A stretch of 64,000 nt of DNA from Alitiscatomonas aceti (GCF_025567195.1 NZ_JAOQJF010000003.1:1-64000), one strand, 5' to 3'. Positions 8,697-17,973 are shown, counted from the stretch's first letter. Notes: generated by a model not told the origin, from the sequence alone. Numbers and translations: made by a program.

Positions 8697-9164
8697 TTAG
8701 TACAGGTTCTTTACCTTAAAATCCTTTTCCAGCTCCCGTCTCTGATCCTTTTTGGCAATATCCGCCCGCTTATCATAAAGCTTTTTACCCCGGGCCAGGC
8801 CGATCTCCACCTTCACCAGGCTTCCCTTAAAATAGACCTGGAGTGGCACCAGGGTATAACCCTTTTCCTGGATCTTTCCCTTTAATTTATTGATCTCATA
8901 CCGGTGCATCAGAAGCTTTCTCTCCCGAAGGGGATCCTTATTAAAAATATTTCCCTTTTCATAAGGACTGATGTGCATGCCATAGATCATCACTTCGTCG
9001 TTGACGATCCGCACGAAGGACTCCTTGACGCTGCATTTGCCCATGCGGAGGGACTTCACCTCTGTTCCTGCCAGGGAAATGCCGCATTCAAATTTATCGT
9101 CGATGAAATAGTCGAAATACGCCTTTTTATTGTTGGCGATCAGCTTGATACTATTCTTCCCCAT
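8697..9164 (-). CDS. smpB: SsrA-binding protein SmpB
   Basis: The 155-residue protein has the full SmpB fold: N-terminal NKKAYFDYFIDDKFECGI, GTEVKSLRMGKCSVKESF, the HISPYEKGN segment and the basic C-terminal tail ending DFKVKNLY that enters the mRNA channel. SmpB binds the tRNA-like end of tmRNA and delivers it to stalled ribosomes. It follows rnr on the same strand with 83 bases between, and ssrA lies 2 kb downstream. Length and motifs are normal. Confidence 0.97.
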   Translation of the reverse strand: MGKNSIKLIANNKKAYFDYFIDDKFECGISLAGTEVKSLRMGKCSVKESFVRIVNDEVMIYGMHISPYEKGNIFNKDPLRERKLLMHRYEINKLKGKIQEKGYTLVPLQVYFKGSLVKVEIGLARGKKLYDKRADIAKKDQRRELEKDFKVKNLY

Positions 9165-9247
9165 AGATGTTTTCCTCGTTTCTGTCTGATTTTTACGCCC
9201 GGACGGAAGCCCCTGGCTCCGGAATCTGCATTTTCGCTCCCAAAGCC

Positions 9248-11410
9248 CTAAAACTCCCGCACCGGAAGGAAGTCGATGGTCTTTAAATACCGGTCCACAG
9301 CCACCACCTGGACGCGGATGGGCTGTCCCAGCTTAAACCGTTTTCTGGTGCGCTCTCCCACCAGCTCATAATGCGCTTCATCGAACACATAATAATCGCC
9401 GTCCAGTTCGCTTACATGGACCATGCCCTCCACCGTATCAGGAAGCTCCACATAAAATCCATAATTGCTGATCCCGGAGATGACCCCGTCAAAGACCTCC
9501 CCGATGCGCCGCTCCATGTACTGGACCTTTTTCGCCTTCTCCGTTTCCCGTTCTGCCTCCTCGGCCAGCCGTTCTCTGGAGGAGGTCCAGACTGCGGCCT
9601 CCGGCAGCAGCTTTCCATAGTGGGACAGCCGTTTTTCTCCCAGCCTGCCATGAAGGTTCTCCTTGATGATCCGGTGGATCTGCAGATCTGGATACCTGCG
9701 GATGGGGGATGTAAAATGTGTGTAGTACCGGGCTGCCAGACCGAAATGGCCCACGCAGTCCGTGGTATATTTTGCCTGCTTCATAGACCGCAGGGCAAGC
9801 CTGGAGAGCATGGCCTCCTCCGGCGTTCCCGCTGCCCGGGAGAGCAGCTTCTGGATCTCCTTGGGATGGACCTCCCCGTTTCCGATATGAAGGGAGTAAC
9901 CGAAGTTGTTGATCAGGATCGCAAACCGGCGGATCTTTTCCTCATCGGGCTTTTCGTGGGTCCTGTACAGGAACGGGATCTGCTGCCAGTAGTAATCCTC
10001 TGCCACCGTCTCGTTGGCCGCCAGCATAAGATCCTCAATGAGCATGGTAGCCGCGTTCCGCTCCCTGGGGACCAGAGCCTCCGGCCGTCCCTTTTCATCC
10101 AGTAGGATCTTGCATTCCGCAAAGTCAAAGTCCACAGCTCCCCGTTCCATACGCTTTTTACGCAGGATCCCGGCCGCCTCATCCAGCAGACGGAACATGG
10201 AGCCAAAGCCCTCTGTTTCAAGGCTCTCATCTGTATTCCCGCCTGTGAGCACAGCATTCACCGCCGTATACGTCATCCGCCGGTCGATCCGCACCACCGT
10301 CTCACAGATCTCATGGCCGGTGATATTCCCTTTTTCGTCCATATCCATCAGACAGCTTAAGGCCAGCCGGTCGCAGCCGGCGTTTAAGGAGCAGATGCCG
10401 TTGGAAAGCCGGTGAGGCAGCATGGGGATCACCCGGTCCACCAGATACACGCTGGTGCCCCGCCGGTATGCCTCTGTATCCAGAGCGCTTTTTTCTGTCA
10501 CATAATGGGCCACATCCGCAATATGCACTCCCAGATGGTAGATCGTCCGGCCGTCCTCACATTCCTTTGAAATGCTGACCGCATCGTCCAGATCCTTGGC
10601 GTCCTCTCCATCGATGGTGACCATGGGCACAGACCGGAGATCCTTCCGGCCCTTTTTAAGCTCCTCTTTTACGGTTTCCGCCGAAAGCTCCTCCGGGACA
10701 CGGGCTGCTTCCTCCATGACCTCCTCCGGATAGGACTCCGGCAGGCCATAGGCGCGGACAATGGACAGAATATCCACGCCGGGATCGTTTACATGGCCCA
10801 GGATCTCCACCACCCGCCCCTCCGGATTTTTCCTCTTCCCACCGTAGGAGGTGAGCTTTACCATGACCTTATGGCCGGAGACAGCACCCATGTCCATTCC
10901 TTCCGGAACGAAGATATCCATGGTGATCCTGGGATTATCCGGGATCACAAAGCCAAAATGATTCTTTTTGCTCTTTTCATACATGCCGACCACCGTTTCG
11001 TTGGCCCGCTTCAATACCTTTATGACGGTCCCCTCCGCCCGGCGGCCGTTTCCTGCTTCCTCCACTGTCACCTGGACCGTATCTCCGTCCATGGCGTCTC
11101 CGGTGTTATCCGGGGCGATGAACAGATCGGACTCCCGTCCCTCCACGGATACAAAGCCAAAGCCCTTATAATGGGCTGTGAAAACGCCTGTCTCTGCAAA
11201 GATCTCTGCCCGGGCGTATTTTCCTTTTTTAGAAACAGCGATCTTCCCATCGGCCATGAGCGCCTTCAGCACCGCCTCCAGCTCTCCCCGGTCCTCCCTT
11301 GGAACACCCAGAAGGATCGCCAGCTCCTTCAGCTTCATGGGGACGTAGGCCTTGTCGTTCATTAAGGCCATGAGCGTTTCTTTTCTTTCTTTTAAAAGAT
11401 TTTCTTCCAT
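9248..11410 (-). CDS. rnr: Ribonuclease R
   Basis: The 720-residue exoribonuclease of the RNB family starts at the ATG at 11410, after AAGGAGATTC. It has an N-terminal winged-helix region, cold-shock domains, the RNB catalytic core with the acidic cluster TIDGEDAKDLDDAVSI at residues 265-280, and a C-terminal S1 domain from about residue 630 (GVISGISNYGFYVELPDT). It degrades structured RNA 3' to 5', including messages released by trans-translation, which fits its position next to smpB. A terminator separates it from secG, so it probably has its own promoter or depends on read-through. Confidence 0.97.
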   Translation of the reverse strand: MEENLLKERKETLMALMNDKAYVPMKLKELAILLGVPREDRGELEAVLKALMADGKIAVSKKGKYARAEIFAETGVFTAHYKGFGFVSVEGRESDLFIAPDNTGDAMDGDTVQVTVEEAGNGRRAEGTVIKVLKRANETVVGMYEKSKKNHFGFVIPDNPRITMDIFVPEGMDMGAVSGHKVMVKLTSYGGKRKNPEGRVVEILGHVNDPGVDILSIVRAYGLPESYPEEVMEEAARVPEELSAETVKEELKKGRKDLRSVPMVTIDGEDAKDLDDAVSISKECEDGRTIYHLGVHIADVAHYVTEKSALDTEAYRRGTSVYLVDRVIPMLPHRLSNGICSLNAGCDRLALSCLMDMDEKGNITGHEICETVVRIDRRMTYTAVNAVLTGGNTDESLETEGFGSMFRLLDEAAGILRKKRMERGAVDFDFAECKILLDEKGRPEALVPRERNAATMLIEDLMLAANETVAEDYYWQQIPFLYRTHEKPDEEKIRRFAILINNFGYSLHIGNGEVHPKEIQKLLSRAAGTPEEAMLSRLALRSMKQAKYTTDCVGHFGLAARYYTHFTSPIRRYPDLQIHRIIKENLHGRLGEKRLSHYGKLLPEAAVWTSSRERLAEEAERETEKAKKVQYMERRIGEVFDGVISGISNYGFYVELPDTVEGMVHVSELDGDYYVFDEAHYELVGERTRKRFKLGQPIRVQVVAVDRYLKTIDFLPVREF

Positions 11411-11471
11411 GAATCTCCTTTTTCATCTTTATTTTCAAATGGAATCCTGCTTTACAGGTTTCCTATAAGCC

Positions 11472-11506
11472 AAAAAACACTCCTGCATTTCATCTGCAAG
11501 AGTGTT
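11472..11506 (-). terminator. Terminator between secG and rnr
   Basis: On the minus strand AACACTCTTGCAG pairs with TGCAGGAGTGTT, followed by T residues. It lies just after the secG stop. Confidence 0.85.
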
Positions 11507-11513
11507 CATCGTC

Positions 11514-11747
11514 TTAAAATACCTTTAAGTTTAATACAAGAGCCAGGACAAAGATCAGGACCGCCGCGAGCTTTGTAAATTTTTCCAGCTTTCCTTCCAT
11601 GGAACGGCCTTTATTTTTGCCCCAGTATGTCTCCGCTGCACCGCTGATGGCGCCAAGTCCTGCGGACTTTCCTTCCTGCATCAGTACGATCACAGTCATT
11701 GCAATGCATAATAAAACAAATACGATTGTCAGAATGATTCTCAGCAC
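11514..11747 (-). CDS. secG: Preprotein translocase subunit SecG
   Basis: The 77-residue protein has the two membrane helices of SecG, at residues 3-23 and 56-75, joined by the conserved loop VLMQEGKSAGLGAISGAAET. It is an accessory subunit of the SecYEG protein-export channel. The start is GTG at 11747, preceded by AGGAGGTG. The eno-secG-rnr-smpB order is standard in Bacillota. Confidence 0.95.
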   Translation of the reverse strand: MLRIILTIVFVLLCIAMTVIVLMQEGKSAGLGAISGAAETYWGKNKGRSMEGKLEKFTKLAAVLIFVLALVLNLKVF

Positions 11748-11808
11748 ACTTACACCTCCTGTTTACAAGCATGTCTATCATATCATAGGATGCCCTAAAA
11801 AACAACCG

Positions 11809-13092
11809 TTATTTCTGGAAATTTCCCTCCAGTTCCCCTTCGATCCTCAGAAGCTGGTTGTATTTCGCCGTCCGTTCAGAGCGGCAGGGCGCGCCGGTCT
11901 TGATCTGTCCCGCGTTGACAGCCACCGCCAGATCCGCGATGAAGCTGTCCTCTGTTTCCCCGGACCTGTGGGAGATCACAGTCCCGAAGCCGGCCTTTTT
12001 TGCCGTCTCAATGGCCGCCAGGCTCTCGCTTAAGGTCCCGATCTGGTTTACCTTTACCAGGATGGCGTTTCCGGCTCCGGACCGGATCCCCTTTAAGAGC
12101 CGCGCTTCATTGGTGACAAACAGATCGTCTCCCACAAGCTGGATCCGGTGCCCCAGGGTCCTGGTAAGGAGCTGCCATCCCTCCCAATCCTCCTCGTGGA
12201 GACCGTCTTCGATGGAGCATATGGGAAAGCCGTCGGACAGGCTCCGGAAATATTCCACCATCTCCTCCGCGGACCTGGAAACCGGGATCCCGGTCATGGA
12301 GCTTTCCCCGGGAAAATCATAGCGACCCGTTTCTTCATTATAAAGCTCGCTGGCTGCCGCATCGATGGCGATCTTCACGTCTGTCCCCGGTTCATATCCG
12401 GCTTCCCGGACCGCCCGCACCAGAAAATCCAGAGCCTCTCTGGAATCCTTAAGATCCGGGGCGAAGCCTCCCTCGTCTCCCACTGCCGTAGAGTACCCGC
12501 CTTCCTTTAAGAGACGCTTTAAAGTATGGTACACTTCTGTCCCCATCCGGAGCCCTTCAGAAAATCCGGACGCTCCCGTGGGCATGATCATAAACTCCTG
12601 CAGGTCCACGGTGTTGTCCGCATGTCTCCCCCCGTTTAAAATATTCATCATGGGGACTGGAAGGGTCCGTCCGCTGATTCCTCCCAGATACCGGTACAGC
12701 GGGAGCTTTAAGGCGCTGGCCGCCGCCCTGGCCGACGCAAGGGATACAGCCAGAATGGCGTTGGCGCCCAGGCGCTCCTTGTTTTCACTGCCGTCGGCCT
12801 CCTTAAGGAGCCGGTCGATGCGGCTCTGGTCCAGGACATTTTCAAAAAGCACCGCTTCCGCCAGCCCGTGGTTCACATGTTCCACAGCCCTTTTCACGCC
12901 CTTCCCCAGATACCTGTCTCCGCCGTCCCGGAGCTCCCTGGCCTCATGGCTTCCAGTGGACGCGCCGGAGGGCACGGACGCCCTTCCCACAGCCCCGCAT
13001 TCCAGCTCCACCTCTGCCTCCACGGTGGGATTTCCCCGGGAATCCAGGATCTCCCTTCCTCTTACCTTTACGATCTCATAATCCATATCCAT
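11809..13092 (-). CDS. eno: Enolase
   Basis: The 427-residue glycolytic enzyme converts 2-phosphoglycerate to phosphoenolpyruvate. Visible signatures are REILDSRGNPTVE, the loop VPSGASTG, the metal ligands around KIAIDAAASE and SIEDGLHEEDW with LVGDDLFVTN, and the catalytic lysine region ILVKVNQIGT, followed by SHRSGETED. The ATG at 13092 lies 10 bases after AGGAGG. That ribosome site is inside the 3' arm of the hairpin that follows pheT, which could couple eno expression to transcription read-through (see the finding). Confidence 0.96.
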   Translation of the reverse strand: MDMDYEIVKVRGREILDSRGNPTVEAEVELECGAVGRASVPSGASTGSHEARELRDGGDRYLGKGVKRAVEHVNHGLAEAVLFENVLDQSRIDRLLKEADGSENKERLGANAILAVSLASARAAASALKLPLYRYLGGISGRTLPVPMMNILNGGRHADNTVDLQEFMIMPTGASGFSEGLRMGTEVYHTLKRLLKEGGYSTAVGDEGGFAPDLKDSREALDFLVRAVREAGYEPGTDVKIAIDAAASELYNEETGRYDFPGESSMTGIPVSRSAEEMVEYFRSLSDGFPICSIEDGLHEEDWEGWQLLTRTLGHRIQLVGDDLFVTNEARLLKGIRSGAGNAILVKVNQIGTLSESLAAIETAKKAGFGTVISHRSGETEDSFIADLAVAVNAGQIKTGAPCRSERTAKYNQLLRIEGELEGNFQK

Positions 13093-13143
13093 AAAAAAAT
13101 GGCCTCCTTACAGCGTTTGGTTACTGTAAGGATAGCCATTTTT
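13093..13143 (-). terminator. Terminator hairpin after pheT that contains the eno ribosome site
   Basis: AAAAATGGC plus CCTTACAG on one side pairs with CTGTAAGG and GCCATTTTT on the other, 17 bp in two blocks with a small internal loop. T residues follow on the minus strand. The AGGAGG for eno is in the 3' arm. Confidence 0.85.
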
Positions 13144-13151
13144 ATCCTGTC

Positions 13152-15572
13152 TTATGCGCGGAGCTCGATGCCCATGGACTTTAATCCGTTTAAGATCTTA
13201 TTCATGGCGCCATTGATCTCCTTTTCCTCCAGGGTGTGGTCCTTGGCCCGGAAGGTGATGGAATAAGCGACGGACTTATAGCCCTCCAGGATCTGGGAGC
13301 CCTCGTAAATATCAAACAGGTTGTAGCTCTCCAGGATCTTTCCGCCTCTCTGGACGATCATCTCCTCGATCTGGCCCACCAGGATGTTCTTGGGAACCAC
13401 CATGCTCAGATCACGGCTCACTGCCGGATACTTGGCAATGCCGGTGTACTTGCGGTCAAAGGAGGTATGGGGCGTTACAGCAGGCATATCTAAAACTGCC
13501 ACGTATGCCTTTTCTCCGATCTTATAATTATCCAGCACATCCGGATGTACCTCTCCCAGGTATCCGACCATGTCGCCCTCATAAAGGATGGCGGCCTGTC
13601 TGCCTGGATGGAGGAAGGCCTTCCCTGCTTCCGGATCGTAGGATACGCGTCCATGCATTCCGGCCTTATCAAAGAACTCTTCCACCACGCCCTTCATGGT
13701 GAAGAAATCGCCGTCTCCGTACATGCCCAGGGTAAACTGCATCCGCTCGTCGGGAAGCTCTGTTAAGGGCAGGCTCTTGGGAAGATATACGTTGGCCAGC
13801 TCGTACAGACGAACGTTTTTATTTCTCCGGTTGTAGTTGGTGGATAAGGAGTTTAACATACCGTGGAGAGGAAGGGTCCTCATGACACTGAAGTCCTCGC
13901 CCAGGGGGTTGGAGATCACTACGGTCTGTCTTGCGGCATCCTCTGCCGGAATGTTTAATTTATCGAATACCTTCGGGCTCTCGAAGGAGTAGGTCATGCC
14001 CTCGGAGAAGCCGCAGAACTCAGCCACATTTCTGGCGATCTGCTCCACACGCAGCTTGTAGGAAAGCTTTCCTGTGGTGGCCTCGCCGGTGGGGAGGGTG
14101 GTTCCGATCTTATCGTAGCCATAGAATCTGGCCACCTCCTCTGCCAGATCTGCCATGCAGTGGATATCCTGTCTCCAGGTGGGAGCCACGATCTCACCGG
14201 TCTCTTTATCGTACCGCAGTTCGATCTTTTCCATATACTGGAGCATGGTCTCCGGAGCAATGTCAGTGCCTAAAAGAGCGTTGATCTTTTCAGGCTGGAA
14301 TTTCACCCTGGATTTCTCTGCCTTTACCGGATAAACGTCGATCATACCGCCTACTACCTCTCCGGCTCCCAGCTCTTCGATCAGCTGGCAGGCGCGGTTT
14401 ACGGCCTCCTCGGCGGTGTTGGGATCCAGTCCTTTTTCATACTTTCCGGAGGCGTCGGTCCTTAAGCCCACCTTTTTTGCGGAAAGGCGGATATTGGTGC
14501 CGTCAAAGGTGGCGCACTCGAATACCATGGTCTTCACGTCATCGGTGATCTTGGAATTTTCGCCTCCCATGATACCGGCGATCCCCACTTCCTTCTCTGC
14601 ATCGTTGATCATGAGCACCGTATGGTCCAGCTTTCTCTCCTGGCCGTCCAGGGTCTGGAACACGTCGCCGTCCTTGGCGCATTTCACAACGATCTCATGA
14701 CCGGCCAGCAGGTCATAGTCGAAGGCGTGCATGGGCTGTCCGTACTCTTCCATAATGTAGTTTGTGATGTCCACGATGTTGTTGATGGGGCGGATGCCGG
14801 AGGCTGCCAGGCGGTGCTGGAGCCACTTGGGAGACGGAGCCAGATGGATGTTCTTCACCATTCTGGCGCAGTAGCGTTTGCAGAGGTCTGTATTTTCTAC
14901 CGTTACCTTTAAGTAATCGTTGATATCCTCGCTGTTTCCGGTCTTTGTGATCACCGGAGCCTTGAATTCCTTTCCAAATGTAGCTGCCGCCTCTCTGGCA
15001 ATGCCCAGGACGCTGTAACAGTCCACACGGTTGGAGGTGATCTCGTACTCGAACACGGTGTCGCGGAGGCCTAACAGGGCAACTGCGTCCTCTCCGGGAA
15101 CCGCGTCTGCCGGAAGAATGTAGAGGCCGCTTTCCGGTGCGTCCGGATACATGTTCCGGTCAGAGCCCAGCTCCTCGATGGAGCACATCATGCCGTAGGA
15201 ATCCACGCCGCGCAGCTTTCCGGCCTTGATGGTGATTCCGTCCTCGGGAAGGGGGCCGCCGTCGTGGCCGCCGGCGACTTTTCCTCCGTCTAAGACCACC
15301 GGGGCCTTGTCGCCCACATGGACGTTGGGAGCGCCGGTGACGATCTGGAGGGTCTCATCTCCCACGTTCACCTGGCAGATCACCAGCTTGTCTGCGTCGG
15401 GATGGCGGTCGATGGAAAGGATCTCGCCTACTACGATCTTTTCAAGATTTTTGTCAAGACGCTCGAAGCCTTCTACCTTTGTTCCGGTCAGGGTCATGGC
15501 GTCGGTGTATTCCTGGGCGGTCACGTCCAGGTCTGGAACATATGCTTTTATCCAGGATAAGGATGTATTCAT
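13152..15572 (-). CDS. pheT: Phenylalanyl-tRNA synthetase beta subunit
   Basis: The 806-residue beta chain has the expected order: an N-terminal tRNA-binding EMAP-like fold (residues about 40-150, VGEILSIDRHPDADKLVICQV), the B3/B4 editing region, the B5 domain, the catalytic-like core, and the C-terminal anticodon-binding FDX-ACB domain (KYPAVSRDLSMVVP to the end). With PheS it forms the alpha2-beta2 enzyme that charges tRNA-Phe. The stop lies 9 bases before a strong terminator. The gap to pheS is unusually long (367 bases) and filled by a repeat. Confidence 0.97.
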   Translation of the reverse strand: MNTSLSWIKAYVPDLDVTAQEYTDAMTLTGTKVEGFERLDKNLEKIVVGEILSIDRHPDADKLVICQVNVGDETLQIVTGAPNVHVGDKAPVVLDGGKVAGGHDGGPLPEDGITIKAGKLRGVDSYGMMCSIEELGSDRNMYPDAPESGLYILPADAVPGEDAVALLGLRDTVFEYEITSNRVDCYSVLGIAREAAATFGKEFKAPVITKTGNSEDINDYLKVTVENTDLCKRYCARMVKNIHLAPSPKWLQHRLAASGIRPINNIVDITNYIMEEYGQPMHAFDYDLLAGHEIVVKCAKDGDVFQTLDGQERKLDHTVLMINDAEKEVGIAGIMGGENSKITDDVKTMVFECATFDGTNIRLSAKKVGLRTDASGKYEKGLDPNTAEEAVNRACQLIEELGAGEVVGGMIDVYPVKAEKSRVKFQPEKINALLGTDIAPETMLQYMEKIELRYDKETGEIVAPTWRQDIHCMADLAEEVARFYGYDKIGTTLPTGEATTGKLSYKLRVEQIARNVAEFCGFSEGMTYSFESPKVFDKLNIPAEDAARQTVVISNPLGEDFSVMRTLPLHGMLNSLSTNYNRRNKNVRLYELANVYLPKSLPLTELPDERMQFTLGMYGDGDFFTMKGVVEEFFDKAGMHGRVSYDPEAGKAFLHPGRQAAILYEGDMVGYLGEVHPDVLDNYKIGEKAYVAVLDMPAVTPHTSFDRKYTGIAKYPAVSRDLSMVVPKNILVGQIEEMIVQRGGKILESYNLFDIYEGSQILEGYKSVAYSITFRAKDHTLEEKEINGAMNKILNGLKSMGIELRA

Positions 15573-15639
15573 AGTCTGTTTTCTCCTATCTGTGGTTGTG
15601 TAATCGATGATTTATGGTGCCCATGAGGGGTATGTGAGG

Positions 15640-15910
15640 ATGCTTCCGGGATCGGGAAGGGGGGCTTCCCGCCAGGTCACCGTGCTTACTCGGATCGCGG
15701 TGCGATCCTCGTTTGGGGCGGGCGCCCCATAGTTCCGGAATCACTCTCCCGGCCGCTGGAATGCAGGCATTCCGCTTCCGGGATTGTGCTCCCCGCCAGG
15801 TCACCGTGCTTACTCGGATCGCGGTGCGATCCTCGTTTGGGGCGGGCGCCCCATGGTTCCGGAATCACTCTCCCGGCCGCTGGAATGCAGGCATTCCGCT
15901 TCCGGGATCG
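15640..15910. repeat. Tandem repeat of two 124-bp units between pheS and pheT
   Basis: A unit of about 118 nearly identical bases occurs at 15668-15784 and again at 15792-15908. The spacing is 124 bases, and the aligned part differs at one position (ATAGTTCC against ATGGTTCC). The end of a third unit (GCTTCCGGGATCGGGA) precedes the first. Each unit holds three perfect hairpins: GATCGC-GGT-GCGATC, GGGGCG-GG-CGCCCC and GGAATGC-AG-GCATTCC. Frames through it are arginine- and proline-rich and not credible genes. It is probably a copy of a dispersed non-coding repeat family. Confidence 0.85.
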
Positions 15911-15939
15911 GGATTCTGGAACCGCACGGCTTGTCGGAA

Positions 15940-16959
15940 TCAAAATTGTTTCAGGAATCTTATGTCGTTTTCGTAGAGGAGGCGCATGTCGTCGATCTCG
16001 TATTTTAACAGGGCGATGCGCTCTAAGCCTACGCCGAAGGCGAAGCCTGTGTATTCCTCCGGATCGATGCCGCACATTTCCAGGACATGGGGGTGTACCA
16101 TACCGCAGCCTAAGATCTCGATCCAGCCGGAGCCCTTACAGAACCGGCAGCCCTTGCCGCCGCATTTGAAGCAGCTTACGTCCACCTCGGCGCTGGGCTC
16201 TGTGAACGGGAAATGATGGGGACGGAATTTTACCTTGGTATCTTCTCCGAACAGCTCTCTGGCAAACTCTGCCAGAGTTCCCTTAAGGTCTGCAAAGGTA
16301 ATGTGCTTGTCGATCACCAGGCCCTCGATCTGGTGGAAGGAGGGGGAATGGGTGGCATCCACTTCATCGGAGCGGAATACACGTCCCGGAGCGATCATAC
16401 GGATCGGCGGCTTCTGTTTTTCCATGACCCTGGCCTGTACCGGAGAGGTCTGGCTTCTTAAAAGGATACTGTCATTAATATAGAAGGTATCCTGCTCATC
16501 CCTGGCCGGATGCCCTTTGGGGATATTCAGTTTTTCAAAATTATACAGATCGTATTCTACCTCCGGTCCTTCTACCACCTCGTAGCCCATGCCCACGAAG
16601 ATCCGCTCCACTTCCTCCAGGGCAATGGTGTTGGGATGCTTGTGGCCTGTATTGGCCTTCTTTGCCGGAAGGGTCACATCGATCACTTCCCGCTTCATCT
16701 GTTCCTCTCTGGCTTTTCTTGCCAGTGCGGTCTTCGTTTCCTCCAGCCGCTCCTCGATGAGGGCGCGTACCTCGTTGACCATCTGGCCCACCTTGGGTCT
16801 TTCCTCCGGGGCCACATCCTTCATGCTCTTTAACACGGTGGTCAGCTCACCCTTTTTTCCCAGATATGCCACCCGGATCTCATTTAACTTTTCCAGAGCG
16901 TCTGAAGCGTCGATCTTTGCCAGCGCTTCTGATTTGATCTTCTCTAACTGTTCTTTCAT
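15940..16959 (-). CDS. pheS: Phenylalanyl-tRNA synthetase alpha subunit
   Basis: I start at the ATG at 16959 (339 residues) because GGAGG lies 7 bases upstream; an ATG at 16971 overlaps that site. The N-terminal coiled coil (residues 1-80) is followed by the class II core: motif 2 around PGRVFRSDEVDATHSPSFHQ, a CxxC...CxxC cluster near residue 265 (CFKCGGKGCRFCKGSGW), and motif 3 FGVGLERIALLKY. It binds ATP and phenylalanine and transfers phenylalanine to tRNA. Expression is under the T-box leader upstream. Confidence 0.97.
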   Translation of the reverse strand: MKEQLEKIKSEALAKIDASDALEKLNEIRVAYLGKKGELTTVLKSMKDVAPEERPKVGQMVNEVRALIEERLEETKTALARKAREEQMKREVIDVTLPAKKANTGHKHPNTIALEEVERIFVGMGYEVVEGPEVEYDLYNFEKLNIPKGHPARDEQDTFYINDSILLRSQTSPVQARVMEKQKPPIRMIAPGRVFRSDEVDATHSPSFHQIEGLVIDKHITFADLKGTLAEFARELFGEDTKVKFRPHHFPFTEPSAEVDVSCFKCGGKGCRFCKGSGWIEILGCGMVHPHVLEMCGIDPEEYTGFAFGVGLERIALLKYEIDDMRLLYENDIRFLKQF

Positions 16960-17080
16960 ATGTTCCTCCATTCCAGTTTTTCAATACTTTTAGGAAATTT
17001 TCAAAAGACTGTCTTCTGCACGGTGCAGCGCGATTCAGCACGAAGTGCTTTTTTACTTGATAGAAATCTCTTATCAAATA

Positions 17081-17350
17081 AAAAATCCCCGATACGTTTC
17101 CTTTAAACGTATCAGGGACGAAAATTCCGCGGTACCACCCTAATTCCTGCCTCTGGCAGACACTTTCCTCTTCACCTAACGCGTGAACCACGTCACAGCC
17201 TACTTGCAGATCATATCCGTTTCAGCCATGCAGCTCCGGTGGGAAATTAGGCCTTCCTGTCTGAACCTGGGATGCTTCCAGCCGATGACATCCCCTCTCT
17301 GTCGGAAAACAGGCGCCCTGTACACCTTCCATGCCTTTTAAAAATTTAAC
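17081..17350 (-). promoter_or_regulatory. T-box leader controlling pheST
   Basis: On the minus strand the conserved T-box AGGGTGGTACCGCGG lies at 17127-17141. It is followed by the terminator stem GATACGTTTAAAGGAAACGTATC (17091-17114, extended by flanking pairs) and a T run at 17081-17085. Upstream are the GACAGAGAG and CGGAGCTGC elements of stem I. A TTC at 17243-17245, just before CCACCGGAGC, is the likely phenylalanine specifier. Uncharged tRNA-Phe would pair with the specifier and T-box and prevent termination. The specifier assignment is inferred from its position. Confidence 0.93.
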
Positions 17351-17361
17351 TGCTGTTTTAT

Positions 17362-17390
17362 ATATTAGCCGCATCTTCCGGAAAAGTCAA
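17362..17390 (-). promoter_or_regulatory. Promoter of the pheST leader
   Basis: On the minus strand TTGACT and TAATAT are separated by 17 bases, directly upstream of the T-box leader. Confidence 0.75.
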
Positions 17391-17446
17391 CCCCTTCCCC
17401 GCTGTTTCCTTCTGTAAAATGAAACCGTTCGTGCCTTAACAATTCA

Positions 17447-17475
17447 TTGACACCTTCTGTTTTTTATGGCATTAT
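17447..17475 (+). promoter_or_regulatory. Promoter of mgsA
   Basis: TTGACA at 17447-17452 and CATTAT at 17470-17475 are 17 bases apart, 23 bases before the mgsA start. Confidence 0.7.
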
Positions 17476-17497
17476 TAACCAAAAGGAGGAATCAATT

Positions 17498-17962
17498 ATG
17501 GATTATCTGACACTTACCATTGGAAAGCAGAAAAAAATCGCCCTTATTGCCCATGACAGCAAAAAACGCGAGCTCATTGGCTGGTGCGATGCCCACAAGG
17601 AGATCTTAAAGCACCACTTTCTCTGCGGCACCGGCACCACCGCCAGGATGGTCACCGATGCCACCGGGCTTCCGGTCAAGGGCTATAACAGCGGCCCCCT
17701 GGGCGGCGACCAGCAGATCGGCGCAAAGATCGTGGAAGGCGGGGTGGACTTTGTGGTCTTTTTCTCCGACCCGCTGACGGCCCAGCCCCATGACCCGGAT
17801 GTCAAGGCCCTTCTCCGGATCGCCCAGGTCTATGATATCCCCATTGCCAACAATAAGGCCACCGCAGATTTCCTTATCACATCTCCGTTCATGAATTCTG
17901 AGTATGAACATACGGTCATCAATTTCCAGCAAAATATCAAGGACCGGGCCGGACGGCTGTAA
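17498..17962 (+). CDS. mgsA: Methylglyoxal synthase
   Basis: The ATG at 17498 follows AAAGGAGGAATCAATT and gives 154 residues; the longer open frame would begin inside the -35 box. Motifs are IALIAHDSKKREL, LCGTGTTARMV, the phosphate-binding SGPLGGDQQIGA, and FFSDPLTAQPHDPDVKAL with the catalytic aspartates. The enzyme converts dihydroxyacetone phosphate to methylglyoxal and phosphate, a bypass used when sugar phosphates accumulate. It is a single-gene unit with its own promoter. The hairpin over its stop codon may end transcription. Confidence 0.96.
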   Translation: MDYLTLTIGKQKKIALIAHDSKKRELIGWCDAHKEILKHHFLCGTGTTARMVTDATGLPVKGYNSGPLGGDQQIGAKIVEGGVDFVVFFSDPLTAQPHDPDVKALLRIAQVYDIPIANNKATADFLITSPFMNSEYEHTVINFQQNIKDRAGRL

Positions 17963-17970
17963 AGCCGTCC
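17951..17970. terminator. Hairpin over the mgsA stop codon
   Basis: GGACGGCT and AGCCGTCC form an 8-bp stem with a GTAA loop that includes the stop. The following T stretch is short, so termination strength is uncertain. It also faces the end of spoVAE. Confidence 0.5.
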
Positions 17971-17973
17971 ATT

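Noticed and set aside
15586..16169. Arginine/proline-rich frames between pheT and pheS
   Set aside because: They follow the hairpin repeat in all frames on both strands and do not resemble proteins.
17447..17497. Longer start for methylglyoxal synthase
   Set aside because: The extra codons overlap the promoter -35 and -10 boxes and lack a ribosome site; AAGGAGG supports the ATG at 17498.
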